64,000 bases of DNA from the NCBI GenBank assembly GCA_963556145.1, contig OY744470.1:5828001-5892000 (forward strand), written 5' to 3'. Under the pieces are notes generated by a model that saw only the letters and a list, made by a program, of their open reading frames with translations, ran no database searches and was not told the DNA's origin. The stretch is from Hygrocybe punicea (lineage: Eukaryota > Basidiomycota > Agaricomycetes > Agaricales > Hygrophoraceae). Below are positions 35,669 through 46,554 of the stretch, piece after piece. A program made the translations under genes and the position numbers. Position 1 is the stretch's first letter. Every line of letters begins with the position of its first letter.

Positions 35669-35872
35669 TCATGAGTTGACTTCATGACCAACCAGCTTGC
35701 TCCGCTTGTGGGCATCCTCATGGATATCGAGCTTCAGATTCTCAGGCTTGCGAAATCCTTCATAGAATTTTTTGAGGTTGTCCTCGTCCTCAGCGATCCC
35801 AGTGAACCAACCCAAGTATTTTTTGACAATTTTCTTGTGGATTACTTTCAGGATGAGATCTTCAGAGTCGAC
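35669..35872 (-). pseudogene. Hsp90 fragment (middle to C-terminal region)
   Basis: The minus frame reads [20 protein letters not shown], then [20 protein letters not shown] and KRSKLVG, followed by a stop. Hsp90 has SEDL, a ~13-residue segment, then ILKVIRK..VKK and later KFYE.F and LKLGIHED. Here SEDL is joined directly to ILKV, so the segment between them (around the NISRE motif) is missing. Hsp90 is a cytosolic ATP-dependent chaperone; this is a non-functional piece. A larger N-terminal Hsp90 fragment lies at 46555-47705 in the opposite direction, beyond the MULE, and stops at the same SEDL. Confidence 0.8.
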
Positions 35873-38133
35873 AAAGCTGAGAATACAGAGGGGGCAAATG
35901 GTGGAAGGGGAAAAGCCTATGCAATTTCGAGGGAGGATGTTGCAAAGATAAGGAGACAAGAGCCTTGGGGGACACAAGTGAGATGAGAGAAAGATTGTGA
36001 GCGGCAAGAGACAGGAACAGAACTCTGCCAGGGGGATTTTCAATGACAGTTGAGAAACCTTCGCATGAGAGAAAGCGTAAGGAGCCCTGGGCAAATTGAT
36101 TTCCCACTTTGTTGTACAGGAGAGCTCTGCGTTTGTTGTACATTAAAAACCCTCATAGTCATGGCACAACTATTTGTTCCTGGAACACATAGTGGCATAA
36201 TGCCCATGTTCACCGCACTTTCCACACTTACGACGACCAGGGCCATTGCCATTGCCATTATCAAACTTCACCCTTTTGCCTGGCCATTCTCCTTCAATCG
36301 CCGAGGTGAGTCTCTTCTTGTGAGGGTGACCTTTGGTGTGAATAGGTCGGGGAGGTAGAATGGAGGGACCTGCATCTGCATCATGCCGCGCACTGTCCAT
36401 TCCAAGTCAGTGCATGAACACAAATCCAAGAATATAGCTTACATCATTGCATTAATATCAGTCTCGGCCTCGGTGTGAACATGTCGAAGGACATCTTGAA
36501 ACTTTGTGATGGCTTGGTGATGGATAACTTTTGCTGGTAAGGTTTGAGTGGTGGGTGGAGGCGAAGAGCATATTTGAAATGGAGATAGATGAACAGGGAT
36601 CAGTGGAGTTGTTGTTGGGTCGTTCTCTGATTTGTTGTGTCCAATTCTCACAACATCAGTTGTTGTGATGTCAAGATTTGGTTCTGTGAGCCACCTATTC
36701 GGTTGCTAAGCACTGTTGCACGATGAGAAACAAATGGCATACCTTTGATTGAAGAGACCTAAATGGAATTGCGCTGGCGATTTCAGCATTCGGAGTACAG
36801 CATAGAAGTGCCGACAGGGTATCCCTAAATTGGTACCCATCATACAGTCGCAAACAGGATGACCAGTATCAAGTAGAGCCAGATAATGAGCAGCATGTGT
36901 CATGTAGTGTTTGATCTCGAAAAATGTCGTACAGGTCCTACCACCACTCACAACCAGCTGGAGGAGGTACTGTGCTGAAATGTGGATTGTATCTTCAAAA
37001 AAGTTGTCAAGGAGACTCTGAAGGTGAAATTGAGTTAGCTACCGTCCCTGGAAATGGAGCAAAATTTGAGAACCTCTGATGCTGTGATGACTTTATCTGC
37101 TTCATCAGCAGGAATGGCGCTACGCTGTATTTCACGAGAAGCCAAAATGTCAGGCTATGAAGAAGTCAGTTTGGAAAGTGCACTTGAGGGATTAGGTCCT
37201 CACCCAGTTGTGTGATCCTTGCGGAAGGCGGACAGACTCTGCAGTGTAGAATACCAAGGATTCCATCTGCTTGTATGATTTCTGTACAGCATATGGAACA
37301 CAGTGAGAGTGAAGAAGTTGAAGGGGTTCAGTGAAAAGAATATCAGTTTGAGTTGGGTGCCATAAACGTGCCGTCTGAGGAATTCATCTCAGCCTGTGCT
37401 ACAAATTAATTGGAAGAGCATACTTACCTGTTGAATATGAAGGGCTTCAAGACCATGCTGGGCTTGGGAACGCTGAATTAAGTTCATCGAGAGGTCATAC
37501 GCAGACGTCTTCGAGTCAACTAACAACTTATTGACACGGTTCTCCCCTTCTACATGGCCAGACGTGCGGACGCCACAAGTATAGCGTGTCGCAACAAAAG
37601 TCCATGCCCAGCGTTTACAATCTGGCCAAAGCTCACCCTCAAGGTAAGGTTGCGCAGCTGGAAATTTGGTGAGGAGTTCAGCCCAGGCTGCTTCGAGGGC
37701 TGCAGGAGAAATGGAATAATAGACACTCCAGAATGCTTCCTGGAAGGATTGCATCAAGGGTCCAAGGATTGGCGCCAACTTCTTGACAACATTACCATCA
37801 AGGTGGTTGAGGCAACGACCATGAAATGAGATCTCTGATTCGGGTCATCTAGAAACCGCCAAGTCGAGTCCAGTGTCCGCGTCTGAAAAGAAAGCATGCT
37901 CCAAACATGTCAGAAGTACTGCAAATAGGCAGTCCAATGCCCATTGATGCTCGTTTGCTGTCTCACTAGTACGGAGTGAATAGGCAATATTGCGAGATGT
38001 GAAGAACTGGTCAATGACCACAACAACATTTAAAGGGAGTCCATACTGGTTTCGAAGCATAGCAATGTCATTAATGATGACATCGTTGAATCGTTGAGCG
38101 ATGGAAACTTGGCCCGGAGACATCCAAAATAAG

Positions 38134-40117
38134 TAGGGAAATGCAGGGGTAATCCCAGGATACATTTGTCTGTATCCATACTCGTACTTGCCACAGATAC
38201 GGATACCATATCCGCGGATTTTACCCACGGATTCCTGATCAAAATGAGCCGGAGATCATCCAAAACGGTCAAGAATTGACTGAGATAGAGTCCAATCAAT
38301 GTGTTACGTTTCCAACTCCGCTTCCAACCCCGATGCCCATTCCGATACCCACCATGACGATTCTGCACTGCACACCTTCCTTTTTCATTTCTTTTTGTCC
38401 TTTGTCTTCCTTTCAACGTCATTGTTTCTTCATTCGGACATCCTTGTATTTTCTTATCCTTGTTCTCTTTTTGTCCCTTCTTCTAGAACAATCCAGACTG
38501 ACCATGGACATATCCCACGTGACCTTGTTGTACCCGAATAGTCTCCTTGCCGACGGACATCATCGCTATTGTCTTTTCCCTCGCCCTGACATATTGTTGA
38601 CTTCATCCCACGACAAACCGATTCACAATGGCTGTACTCCCGACACAGCTCATTACCGTAATTGTTATTGGCAGCGTTGCCATCACCTTCCTGATCGGTT
38701 TCTACTTTGTTATGATCTATCTTTGGCATCGGCATCGAAACCCTTCCACCATTGATACTTCTGACTTCCACCTCAACAATATCTCGACACGTAATTGACA
38801 ATTGCCATTCCCGGATATATGGTTTCCACTTTTGTATTCTGTGCCTACCATTATCCTCCCTGACGATCCGATGACATTCCTCACCTGCACGCATGCCCTG
38901 GACAATCCTCGATCACGGGACATTTCACTGTTCTCTCTAATCCGACCATTGCCGAAGCACATTCTTTTGGACTTCGACCACAGACCATACGACTTCCCAA
39001 ACAGTGAACCAACCCCTATTGCATATTGTTCGCACGACACCGCTTCAATGCAGTACCCGACGACTTCTTCCCACAGCTTGTCACTCGTGCCATGACTCGA
39101 AACCTGGACCCACATTCATTTAACCTTTTCCATCTATAACCTTGATATCTCCCACACTCGTTTACAATGATACCCTTTCTTGGACGAATACCGACATCAA
39201 GTGGACCTTCTTGTTCCACAAACAGGACAAGACACCGCTCCTCGATATGTCATCAACAGACATCGTCATCCGGTACAGCTTATGCTGTTCACATGTCTGA
39301 CCTCGACTAGCCCACCGTCCTAGTTGGTTTTCCTTCCACACATTCCTTTGTTTTCTTTCTTGCAAACCTTGCCACTACATCCACACCACCTCAAGACATT
39401 CTCATCACCAATCCCACACTGGATGATACCCATCTTCGACCCGACCGTGCAATGCACTTGCCAGATTGCACACTTGCTTGTTACAGCAAGTGTAGACCCC
39501 GAATAGGCAATTCTGCACATCACATGATCCGATGACAAATCATCCGAGTCATCTGGACCTCACCTCTCCCTCAATGACACCCGGGCCTCCAGTTGGATCG
39601 CGAGAACATCGACATGAGGACGCCTCATGTGCGCCTCATGGTGAACACATGGTAGAGTTGGACATGTTATGGCTTCATGGTTGTATTTCTGTTTACCTCC
39701 CCTCAAGACCAGTCACTATATATACTGTTCTTGTTGTTGGTTCGGACTTTTTCTTCTTTTCCTTTCTTTACGTTTAGTCTGGTTCTTGGGGCAGACCCCC
39801 TTGTCTTGGGTAACCCCCACGGCTCGCAATGACTTTGACCATGAACCTCCCCCCTTGTAGCAGTGTTATCTATCAATGAAACTGCTGTTCTTCCCTCTGG
39901 AAACCGCCCCCCTGTTAAGTTGATTGTTGCCGGAGCCCGCTGCAGAAGCGATCCGTAACACAATGTTTAGTCTCTATCTCAGTCAATTCTTGACCGTTTT
40001 GGATGATCTCCGGCTCATTTTGAAGCCCACGGATACGAGAATCTGTATCCGTACTCGTACACTTAAGAGTACGGATACCTGCGGATCAGGATTTACCCTT
40101 ATTCCTGCATTTCCCTA
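38134..40117. mobile_element. hAT-like foldback MITE inserted in the MULE transposase; hosts solo LTR copy 2
   Basis: Ends read TAGGGAAATGCAGG inwards on both sides. AAAATAAG flanks the element exactly (38126-38133 and 40118-40125), an 8-bp duplication. The arms (38134 to about 38296 and about 39966 to 40117) are inverted copies, for example AATGAGCCGGAGATCATCC. They surround the 1659-bp LTR. Without the LTR and one CAATG copy the MITE is ~320 bp. Excising the whole unit rejoins the MULE reading at FQHLF-WMSPGQ. Confidence 0.92.
38302..39960 (+). mobile_element. Solo LTR copy 2 (1659 bp), nested in the hAT-like MITE
   Basis: Starts TGTTACGTTTCC and ends GATCCGTAACA; 5-bp duplication CAATG (38297-38301 and 39961-39965). 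A TATA box (CTATATATACTG) at about 39716-39727 lies ~235 bp from the 3' end, so U3 is ~1.4 kb. The U3 carries the same open segments as the other copies. It is highly similar to copy 3. Confidence 0.93.
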
Positions 40118-42169
40118 AAAATAAGTGCTGGAACTGGCGAGTGGTTTTGTCGACTTGAACATGAAAGATCCATCGGTGATCAGCATTCTTTAGCTCGGTA
40201 AGCTTCTCCACAAGCGCAACAAAATCCCCACCCGAGTTTTGCATAGAATGGCGCGCTTCTCGCCATGCATCGTCAAGGAGATTTGATACTTGGCGCAGCG
40301 TGAGTGGGTGGTCAGGGAATTGAGCCAACAATAAAATATGAATTTCACCCCTCCCCAAGGTTTTGATGGGTGCAAGGTCATGAACTAAGTCCCTCTGATG
40401 CTGAGATGGTGGGTTGAATTCAGGGAGATGATCGTCATGAACGGCAGGATGGTTGTGGACAAGGTTGAGGGATGAGAAATAATAAGTGCTTCCTGGTGAA
40501 ATCTGGACATTGACGCGACTAAGGCATGAACACCGCTTAGTTTTACCACGATGAAAATCGGTGGGGTCGATGTCCCTGACATGCTTGATAATGCGCTGCG
40601 AGGAGCTGGAGCATCGAAGTTGAAGACACTTTACTCTGCCTGCAGAATTGTAAGCAAATTACCCAAAAAAATGAGACATGATTCCTACCCTCTTTATTAT
40701 GCTCGCTTTCACCTTTCTTCCATTCATATCCCCAATGGCATTCATATTCATACATGAAATGAATGGCTTCCTCCAACGTGTTGAAAATCATGCCTACTTG
40801 TGGGCACTGTGGGTCCAGTGGGGCATTTGCAGACTTCTTTGGTGAACCACTTAGTGCTCGTGGTACCATTGGACCAAACTTAGCTGTGCAAGGAGTAGGT
40901 GTACCGTCTGCAGCATCTGATTCAGAGTCGGTTTCTGGATCAGTGATGTTGCAATCAAAGGCAGAATCAGCAATAGCCACAGCAGGCTGCATGTGACGTG
41001 CACTCAGTGCAAGGTTGTTGGTGCCTTTGTCTGTCAGATCCGCAAGGGGGAAGCCAACGGAGGATGGAAGCTAAATTAAATTTCAGCCACTTTGTCTCGT
41101 CAATAAATGATAGCTTACTTTAGCTAATGAGCGAATCGCTGTCAAGTGATGGAGCAGAAGTTCTCATAACCAATTATGACAAAATGTCGTCACCATTTCA
41201 AGGGACAAAGGCATCACGTTTGGGTCAGCAAAAGCTTGAATGACACTCAATGAAATTATCCCACACGACCCGCTGCCAGGTCCTTGGTACGGAACAGGGA
41301 GGGCTTTCTCCGTCCATTTCCCTTGAGTGTCTGTGACATCCCCTAGAAACCACCGCAATTTATCCAACATTGCTTCATCTGGGGCCCACTCCAAGGAATC
41401 GCCTTGCTGAACAAGTCGCTTCTTCATCGGAATGACACATGGTGCCCAGTGCGAATTTTTTTTGTTGAAGATGAAGGCGATAATGTCAGGTGGGTCGGTG
41501 AGAAGGGACTCTTGGAGATCCTTTAGTACTTTGGGAAGACAACCTGCATGGTATGCGTTTGTGAGCTGGACATGAAAAATAGATGGAAGGATTCGGATGA
41601 AAGGAGAATCGGCGCGTGAATTGATTTCCATCATGATTTGATAAGCACATGTGTCCAGAACGCGCTCACCAATCCAGTTCTTGTCGAGCAGCTCGTATAA
41701 ATTCACAAAGGCAGGGACATCCAAGTCGCTCAGAAACCTGTAAAGTTGAGCCATACCTGGGCTCTCAAGAAAAGCTTGGAAGTTGTCAGATCCCAGTAAG
41801 TTGTGAGTGCGAACAGCGTCAACCACAGAGTTTAGTTTGATCATATGCTGATGAAATAACAGTGCATTCGACCATTTCCGTGCGTTGCGGAAGTGCACTA
41901 GGTAGACGTTTCCTGGCAGGACACAGAACATTGAGTGACAGTAAGTAACATGCATCAATTATTGCCTACCTTGAGCCTCAACAATCACACTCCTATAGCC
42001 CTCAGCAAATTTCGCAGGCATATCACCCAAAAATATTCAAACATCTTTCAGAGATGGGATCGAAGACTCTGTGAGGAGAAAATTATTCATTCCAGGTATT
42101 GTCTGTGACCAGTCGACAAGTCGCAAGGTATTGTCAGGAAGGATGGGTGGAATTTGAGTTGTCGTGTCA

Positions 42170-43820
42170 TGTTACATTTTTCAACTCCGCAACTCCGATT
42201 CCAACTCCGCTACCCACGATGACGATTCCACTTTACCATACCTTCCTTTTTCGTTCCCCTTTACCTTTTGTCTTCTTTTGGACATCATTGTTTATTCTTG
42301 TTCTTGTTCTCTTTTCATCCTTTCTTCTTCTAGAACAATCCAGACCGACCATGGACACATCCCCACGTTACCTTGCTGTACCCGAATAGTCTCCTTGCCG
42401 ACGGACATCATCGCTATTGTCTTTTCCCTCGCCCTGACATATTGTTGACTTCATCCCACGACAAACCGATTCACAATGGCTGTACTCCCGACACAGCTCA
42501 TTACCGTAATTGTTATTGGCAGCATTGCCATCACCTTCCTGATCGGTTTCTACTTTGTTATGATCTATCTTTGGCATCGGCATCGAAACCCTTCCACCAT
42601 TGATACTTCTGACTTCCACCTCAACAATATCTCGACACGTAATTGACAATTGCCATTCCTGGATATATGGTTTCCACTTTTGTATTCTGTGCCTACCATT
42701 ATCCTCCCTGACGATCCGACGACATTCCTCACCTGCACGCATGCCCTGGACAATCCTCGATCACGGGACATTTCACTGTTCTCTCTAATCCGACCATTGC
42801 CGAAGCACATTCTTTTGGACTTCGACCACAGACCATACGACTTCCCAAACAGTGAACCAACCCCTATTGCATATTGTTCACACGACACCGCTTCAATGCA
42901 GTACCCGACGACTTGTTCCCACAGCTTGTCACTCATGCCATGACTCGAAACCTGGACCCACGTTCATTTATCCTTTTCCATCCATAATCTTGATACCTCC
43001 CACACTCGTTTACAACAATACCCTTTCTTGGATGAATACCAACATCAGGTGGACTGCATTGTTCCACAGACAGGATAAGACATCACCCCTCGATACGTCA
43101 TTGACACAGACATCGTCATCCGGTACAGCTTATGCTGTTCACATATCTGACCTCGACTATCCCACCATCCTAGTTGGTTTTCCCTCCATACATTCCTTTG
43201 TTTCCCTTTATACCGACCTTGTCGCTATGTCCCTGCTACCTCAAGACACTCTCATCACCAATCCTACACTGGACGATACCCATCTTCGACCCGACCATGC
43301 AATGCACTTGCCAAACTGCGTACTTGCCCATTACAGCAAGTGTAGACCCCGAATTGGCATTTCTGCATGTCACATGATCTGATGACAAATCATCCGAGTC
43401 ATCTGGACCTCTTCTATCCTCAATGACACCCGGGCCTCCAGTTGGATCGCGAGAACATCGACATGAGGACGCCTCATGTATGCCTCATGGTGAACACATG
43501 GTAGAGTTGGACATGTTGTGGCTTCATGGTTGTATTCCTATTTACCTCCCCTCAAGACCAGCCACTATATGTACTGTTCTTGTTGTTGGTTCGGACTTTT
43601 TCTTCTTTTCCTTTCCTTACGTTTAGTCTGGTTCTTGGGGCAGACTCATCTTGTTTTGGGTAACCCCCACGGCTCGCAATGACACTAGACCTTGACCCCC
43701 CCTGTTAGCAGTGTTGTCTTAGCTGTAAGCAACAATGAAAGCTGCTGTTCTCCCCTCTGGAAGCCGATCCCCTGTTAAGTTGATTGTTGCCGGAGCCCGC
43801 TGCAGAAGCGATCCGTAACA
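42170..43820 (+). mobile_element. Solo LTR copy 3 (1651 bp), inserted in the C48 protease gene
   Basis: Starts TGTTACATTTTTC and ends GATCCGTAACA; 5-bp duplication TGTCA (42165-42169 and 43821-43825). TATA-like CTATATGTACTG near 43564. Removing it rejoins the protease exon at HQSID-TTTQIPP. Same orientation as copy 2, but its own duplication shows an independent insertion. Confidence 0.93.
42476..42646 (+). CDS. Small open frame in LTR U3 encoding a single-pass membrane peptide (56 aa)
   Basis: Starts MAVLPTQLITVIVIGSIAI; hydrophobic residues 8-33 are followed by WHRHRN and a polar tail to STRN. The same frame is present in all four LTR copies: 18633-18797 (minus, 54 aa), 38628-38798 (56 aa), here, and 50158-50268 (cut to 36 aa by TGA where the others have CGA). 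Directly after the stop the same frame stays open for ~97 more codons in copies 1-3 (for example DIWFPLLY, then LLDFDHRPYDFPNSEP), so the TGA may have been CGA in a longer ancestral frame. No family recognised; translation is not shown. Confidence 0.3.
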   Translation: MAVLPTQLITVIVIGSIAITFLIGFYFVMIYLWHRHRNPSTIDTSDFHLNNISTRN

Positions 43821-44327
43821 TGTCAATAGATTGATGAATGGTGAGTTGTGCAAGATAACTGGTGGAGAAAGGGTCATCTGGGGCTGATGATTCATACTCA
43901 GAGTATCCGAGCGTGTGTTCCAGTGAAAGGAGGGTAGGGACGGGGTCATCATCAGACGAGTCACTGATATCACCACCACCAGTACTGTAACCTGACCGTA
44001 ACAATGTCGATGCCATTAGGTGATTTGTGGATATCAAGTAACACAGCATACGTACCTTGGGGTCCATAATCAGACGCTGTGCAGCAGGACGAAAGAGGGT
44101 GTTCTGAGATATCAAGCATAGCCAAAGGGAAGTGTCTCAGAAAAATTTTGGGATTGAGAAACAGGTTCATGGACTCAGATTGTAGGGAACTCGGAGTATA
44201 TATACTTGGTCTCGATGTGTACTTAAAACGGTGACCAGCCAATCGAGCGACCACCCAAGCGGCCATCTGCATCTGCATTTCCTGAAGCTGAGCGCATAGA
44301 ACACAGGCACAAGTTCAACATTCAACC

Positions 44328-44971
44328 TATGGCCGGTCAGGGGTACACCCGCAGTGCTCTGGGGCTGTACTCGGACCCGTACCCGTCACGGGTACGTACC
44401 CGAGGCCAAAAGTACGGGTATGGCACGGGTTTTGCAGGGGTACAGGAAGAAACATGCAAAATACTCCATTTTTACCTGTTTTTGGTGGTTTTTATGGTTA
44501 TTGTGGACGGAATACTGGCCGGATCCCTTTAGTGTAAAGGTACACAATGTTCGGAATAGTGTGAAGAGTGTTGAGAGCATTTTTACATATTTTTACAAGC
44601 AATGATTCTCATTATATCCCTCAAAAACATGCAAAATACCCCATTTTTACCTGTTTTTGGTGGTTTTGATGATTATTGTGGACGGAATACTGGTCGGATC
44701 CCTTTAGTGTAAAGGAACACAATGTTTAGAATACTGTGGGGAGTGTTGAGAGCATTTTTACATATTTTTACAAGCAATGATTCTCATTATATCCCTCAAA
44801 AATAGCGAAAAATACCCCAAAAATTGAGTTTTTGATGTTTCTTCTCCCAAAAAAAATACAGCCCATACCCGTGTGGGTACTGCGGGTATTCTGAGGCTGG
44901 ACTCGTACCCTTAACCTGTGGTACCCGTACTCTTAACCCCTGGGGGTATTGCATACCCTTGACCTGCCCTA
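44328..44971. mobile_element. 644-bp hAT-like non-autonomous element upstream of the MULE protease gene
   Basis: Ends read TATGGCCGGTCAGGGGTAC (left) and TAGGGCAGGTCAAGGGTA (right, reverse complement). Flanks ATTCAACC (44320-44327) and GTTCAACC (44972-44979) form an 8-bp duplication with one difference. Terminal ~110-bp regions are rich in GGGTAC/GTACCC words. The centre is a tandem duplication of ~179 bp (about 44450-44628 and 44629-44805; for example TTGTGGACGGAATACTGG and GATCCCTTTAGTGTAAAGG in both). No coding capacity. Confidence 0.72.
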
Positions 44972-44979
44972 GTTCAACC

Positions 44980-46554
44980 TCGATGGCGGAGCCAGAAGGG
45001 TCAAGGGTCACTCACCAGTAAATTGAATCCATGGAATCAGATCCGGCTGAGTTAATAACAGAGAACCATAGAAAGATACTAAGGGTGGTCTAGAGACGTA
45101 GACTCAAAGTTTCTCACTATCATGCTAGTATTGCACGCGTGCCTAAGCTCACACTCAGATTTGGTAATTATGATGCCTTTTCTGACAAGACAACACCAAT
45201 ATTAATCCACCGACTTCTCTGTCTGCAGGCTCAGGTGATGCACCAATTGGTATCTGAAATGGAGCAATGAACATTAATTAATGAAGTGATCTTCCGCACC
45301 GTTGAAACAGGCAATTGAGGGGATGTTAATTTTTTTACCGGTAATTGGAACAAACTCAGCCAGGGGAGACTTGGCAGGACTTGCATTGGCGCAAAGGACT
45401 GGGGAAGGATGTCGGCCTGACAACATACAGGGGATCGTGGTCTGGAGCAATATCTATTTCAGCTATAGGAATAGCTGCCCCAGCCCCTCATCACATCACA
45501 TCACTCACCGCCTATCTGAGAAATGGCTGGGGTGGGATTGTTGGCCAGTTGATTTTACATGGTGGACAGGTACCTAGGCAGAAGAATTGAAGTCCGTCAG
45601 TGACCCCCTGTTCGGTGCTCCGATCAATTGAACAATAAATATGACACAAGTCTGAAACTAACCTTGAATTGTCTACGAACTCCTGGTAATGATTGTACTG
45701 GTTCCTGGCCAACCATGGCAAAGCGTCATTGCCGCAAACGTTCCGGAAATCTTAACCTTGAATGCGGCAATGAGGGAACCTAGTGAGCACAGGGGGGCAT
45801 CGGATTGACAAAAGGGCACTACTGATGTAAGGTGCATCTATGTCTGGCCGTGCTCGTGTTATTTTCATCAGAATGGCATGGATATCCTACTTACCAACAA
45901 CCTCTAGACCCATCATGTTTTCTCGCCTCAGAGCTCGATCTCCTTCGAGGAACCCAGCGATCTGGGATGGCAGGGGCCACTGCTGGTTGTGAGGATCCTC
46001 ACAACACGTTTGGCCCGCGATCGAGGTGAAGGATGGCGTGGGTGTGAGAGACTCGTGTTTGGGGTTCATGTTGTGGTCGAGATGGCAGTTGGAAGGGACT
46101 TGGTAAGGATTGGGTGCGAAACTGTTGCTTTGGGAGTTCCATGAAGCATTACCAAGTCAAGGCAGCTGGGGCTCCATGTGTGGCACCCAGTGCTCGCGTT
46201 TGCGCTGGAAATTGAAATGGAGTAGGTGGACATGCGGGATGGCTTGGGCATGGAATGTTTGTGCTTGAAGGTCTTGTGGTGATTTCGAGGTGTGGAGGTT
46301 GGAGGTTGCAACGAAAAAGTGTTGTATCCGATTCATCTCCGCCTGCTGTTGCTGACCGATGTTGTATCGTGATCATGTAGCTCTCTTCACTAAACCATTA
46401 CCTTTGTGTTGTCATCTGAGTTTCCGACTTCTATCGCCATATTCGCCTTCGACCTTACCTTCAACCCCCCCATTCGATGAGTATCTTGGGTTGTTGGTCC
46501 GTCTATCACGTCGCGTCCTTACCCGTTCCTAGTAAAAAAGGAATGGCCATTGAA
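44980..46554. other. No confident gene; possible minus-strand exons
   Basis: Minus-strand stretches near 45720-45530 (MPWLARNQYNHYQEFV, with GT/AG pairs) and 46069-45887 look exon-like, but I recognise no domain and cannot join them. The 5' part of the C48 gene or the MULE end may lie here. Confidence 0.3.

Larger units (their letters stand above)
36170..40992 (-). pseudogene. MULE transposase, 841 aa in 7 exons, interrupted by a nested insertion
   Basis: Model (minus): exon 1 40992-40689; exon 2 40639-40118 continuing at 38125-37428 once the insertion at 38126-40117 is removed; exon 3 37374-37204; exon 4 37154-37074; exon 5 37017-36743; exon 6 36694-36443; exon 7 36392-36170. The exons total exactly 842 codons. 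Introns are 49-56 bp with GT..AG ends. Domains: FAR1-like N-terminal DNA-binding part (YECHWGYEWKK, then KRCSCLSRVNV and LVHNHP, residues ~90-175); transposase core with candidate Asp residues in VVVIDQFFTSRN and FFSDAD; RYTCGVRTSGHVEGEN; a SWIM zinc finger (CDCMMG..GIPCRHF); and a C-terminal CCHC knuckle (CGKCGEHGHYATMC). The only other lesion is TGA 37845-37847 (plus coordinates), where CGA is likely. It cuts and pastes long-TIR elements. Terminal repeats were not found. Confidence 0.9.
41164..44278 (-). pseudogene. C48/Ulp1-like cysteine protease gene of the MULE, split by a solo LTR
   Basis: Minus model: exon from 44278 (or further upstream) to 44056; exon 43991 to the LTR at 43821, resuming at 42169 and ending at 41970; exon 41912-41164. 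Introns GTACGT..CAG (64 bp) and GTAGGC..CCAG (57 bp). The protein has an N-terminal region with an acidic part (DISDSSDDDP). The catalytic domain in the last exon has ERVLDTCAYQI, IAFIFNKKNSHWAPCVI with the catalytic His, and GPGSGSCGIIS with the catalytic Cys: the order His..Cys of SUMO-type (Ulp1) peptidases. One in-frame TGA lies at 42037-42039. It is adjacent to and on the same strand as the transposase (172 bp between the stop and the transposase ATG). Plant MULEs of the Kaonashi type also carry Ulp1 domains. Its role in transposition is unknown. Confidence 0.82.

Noticed and set aside
38302..43820. LTR copies 2 and 3 as the two LTRs of one retrotransposon
   Set aside because: Each copy has its own 5-bp duplication, and the sequence between them is MULE gene sequence, not gag-pol.
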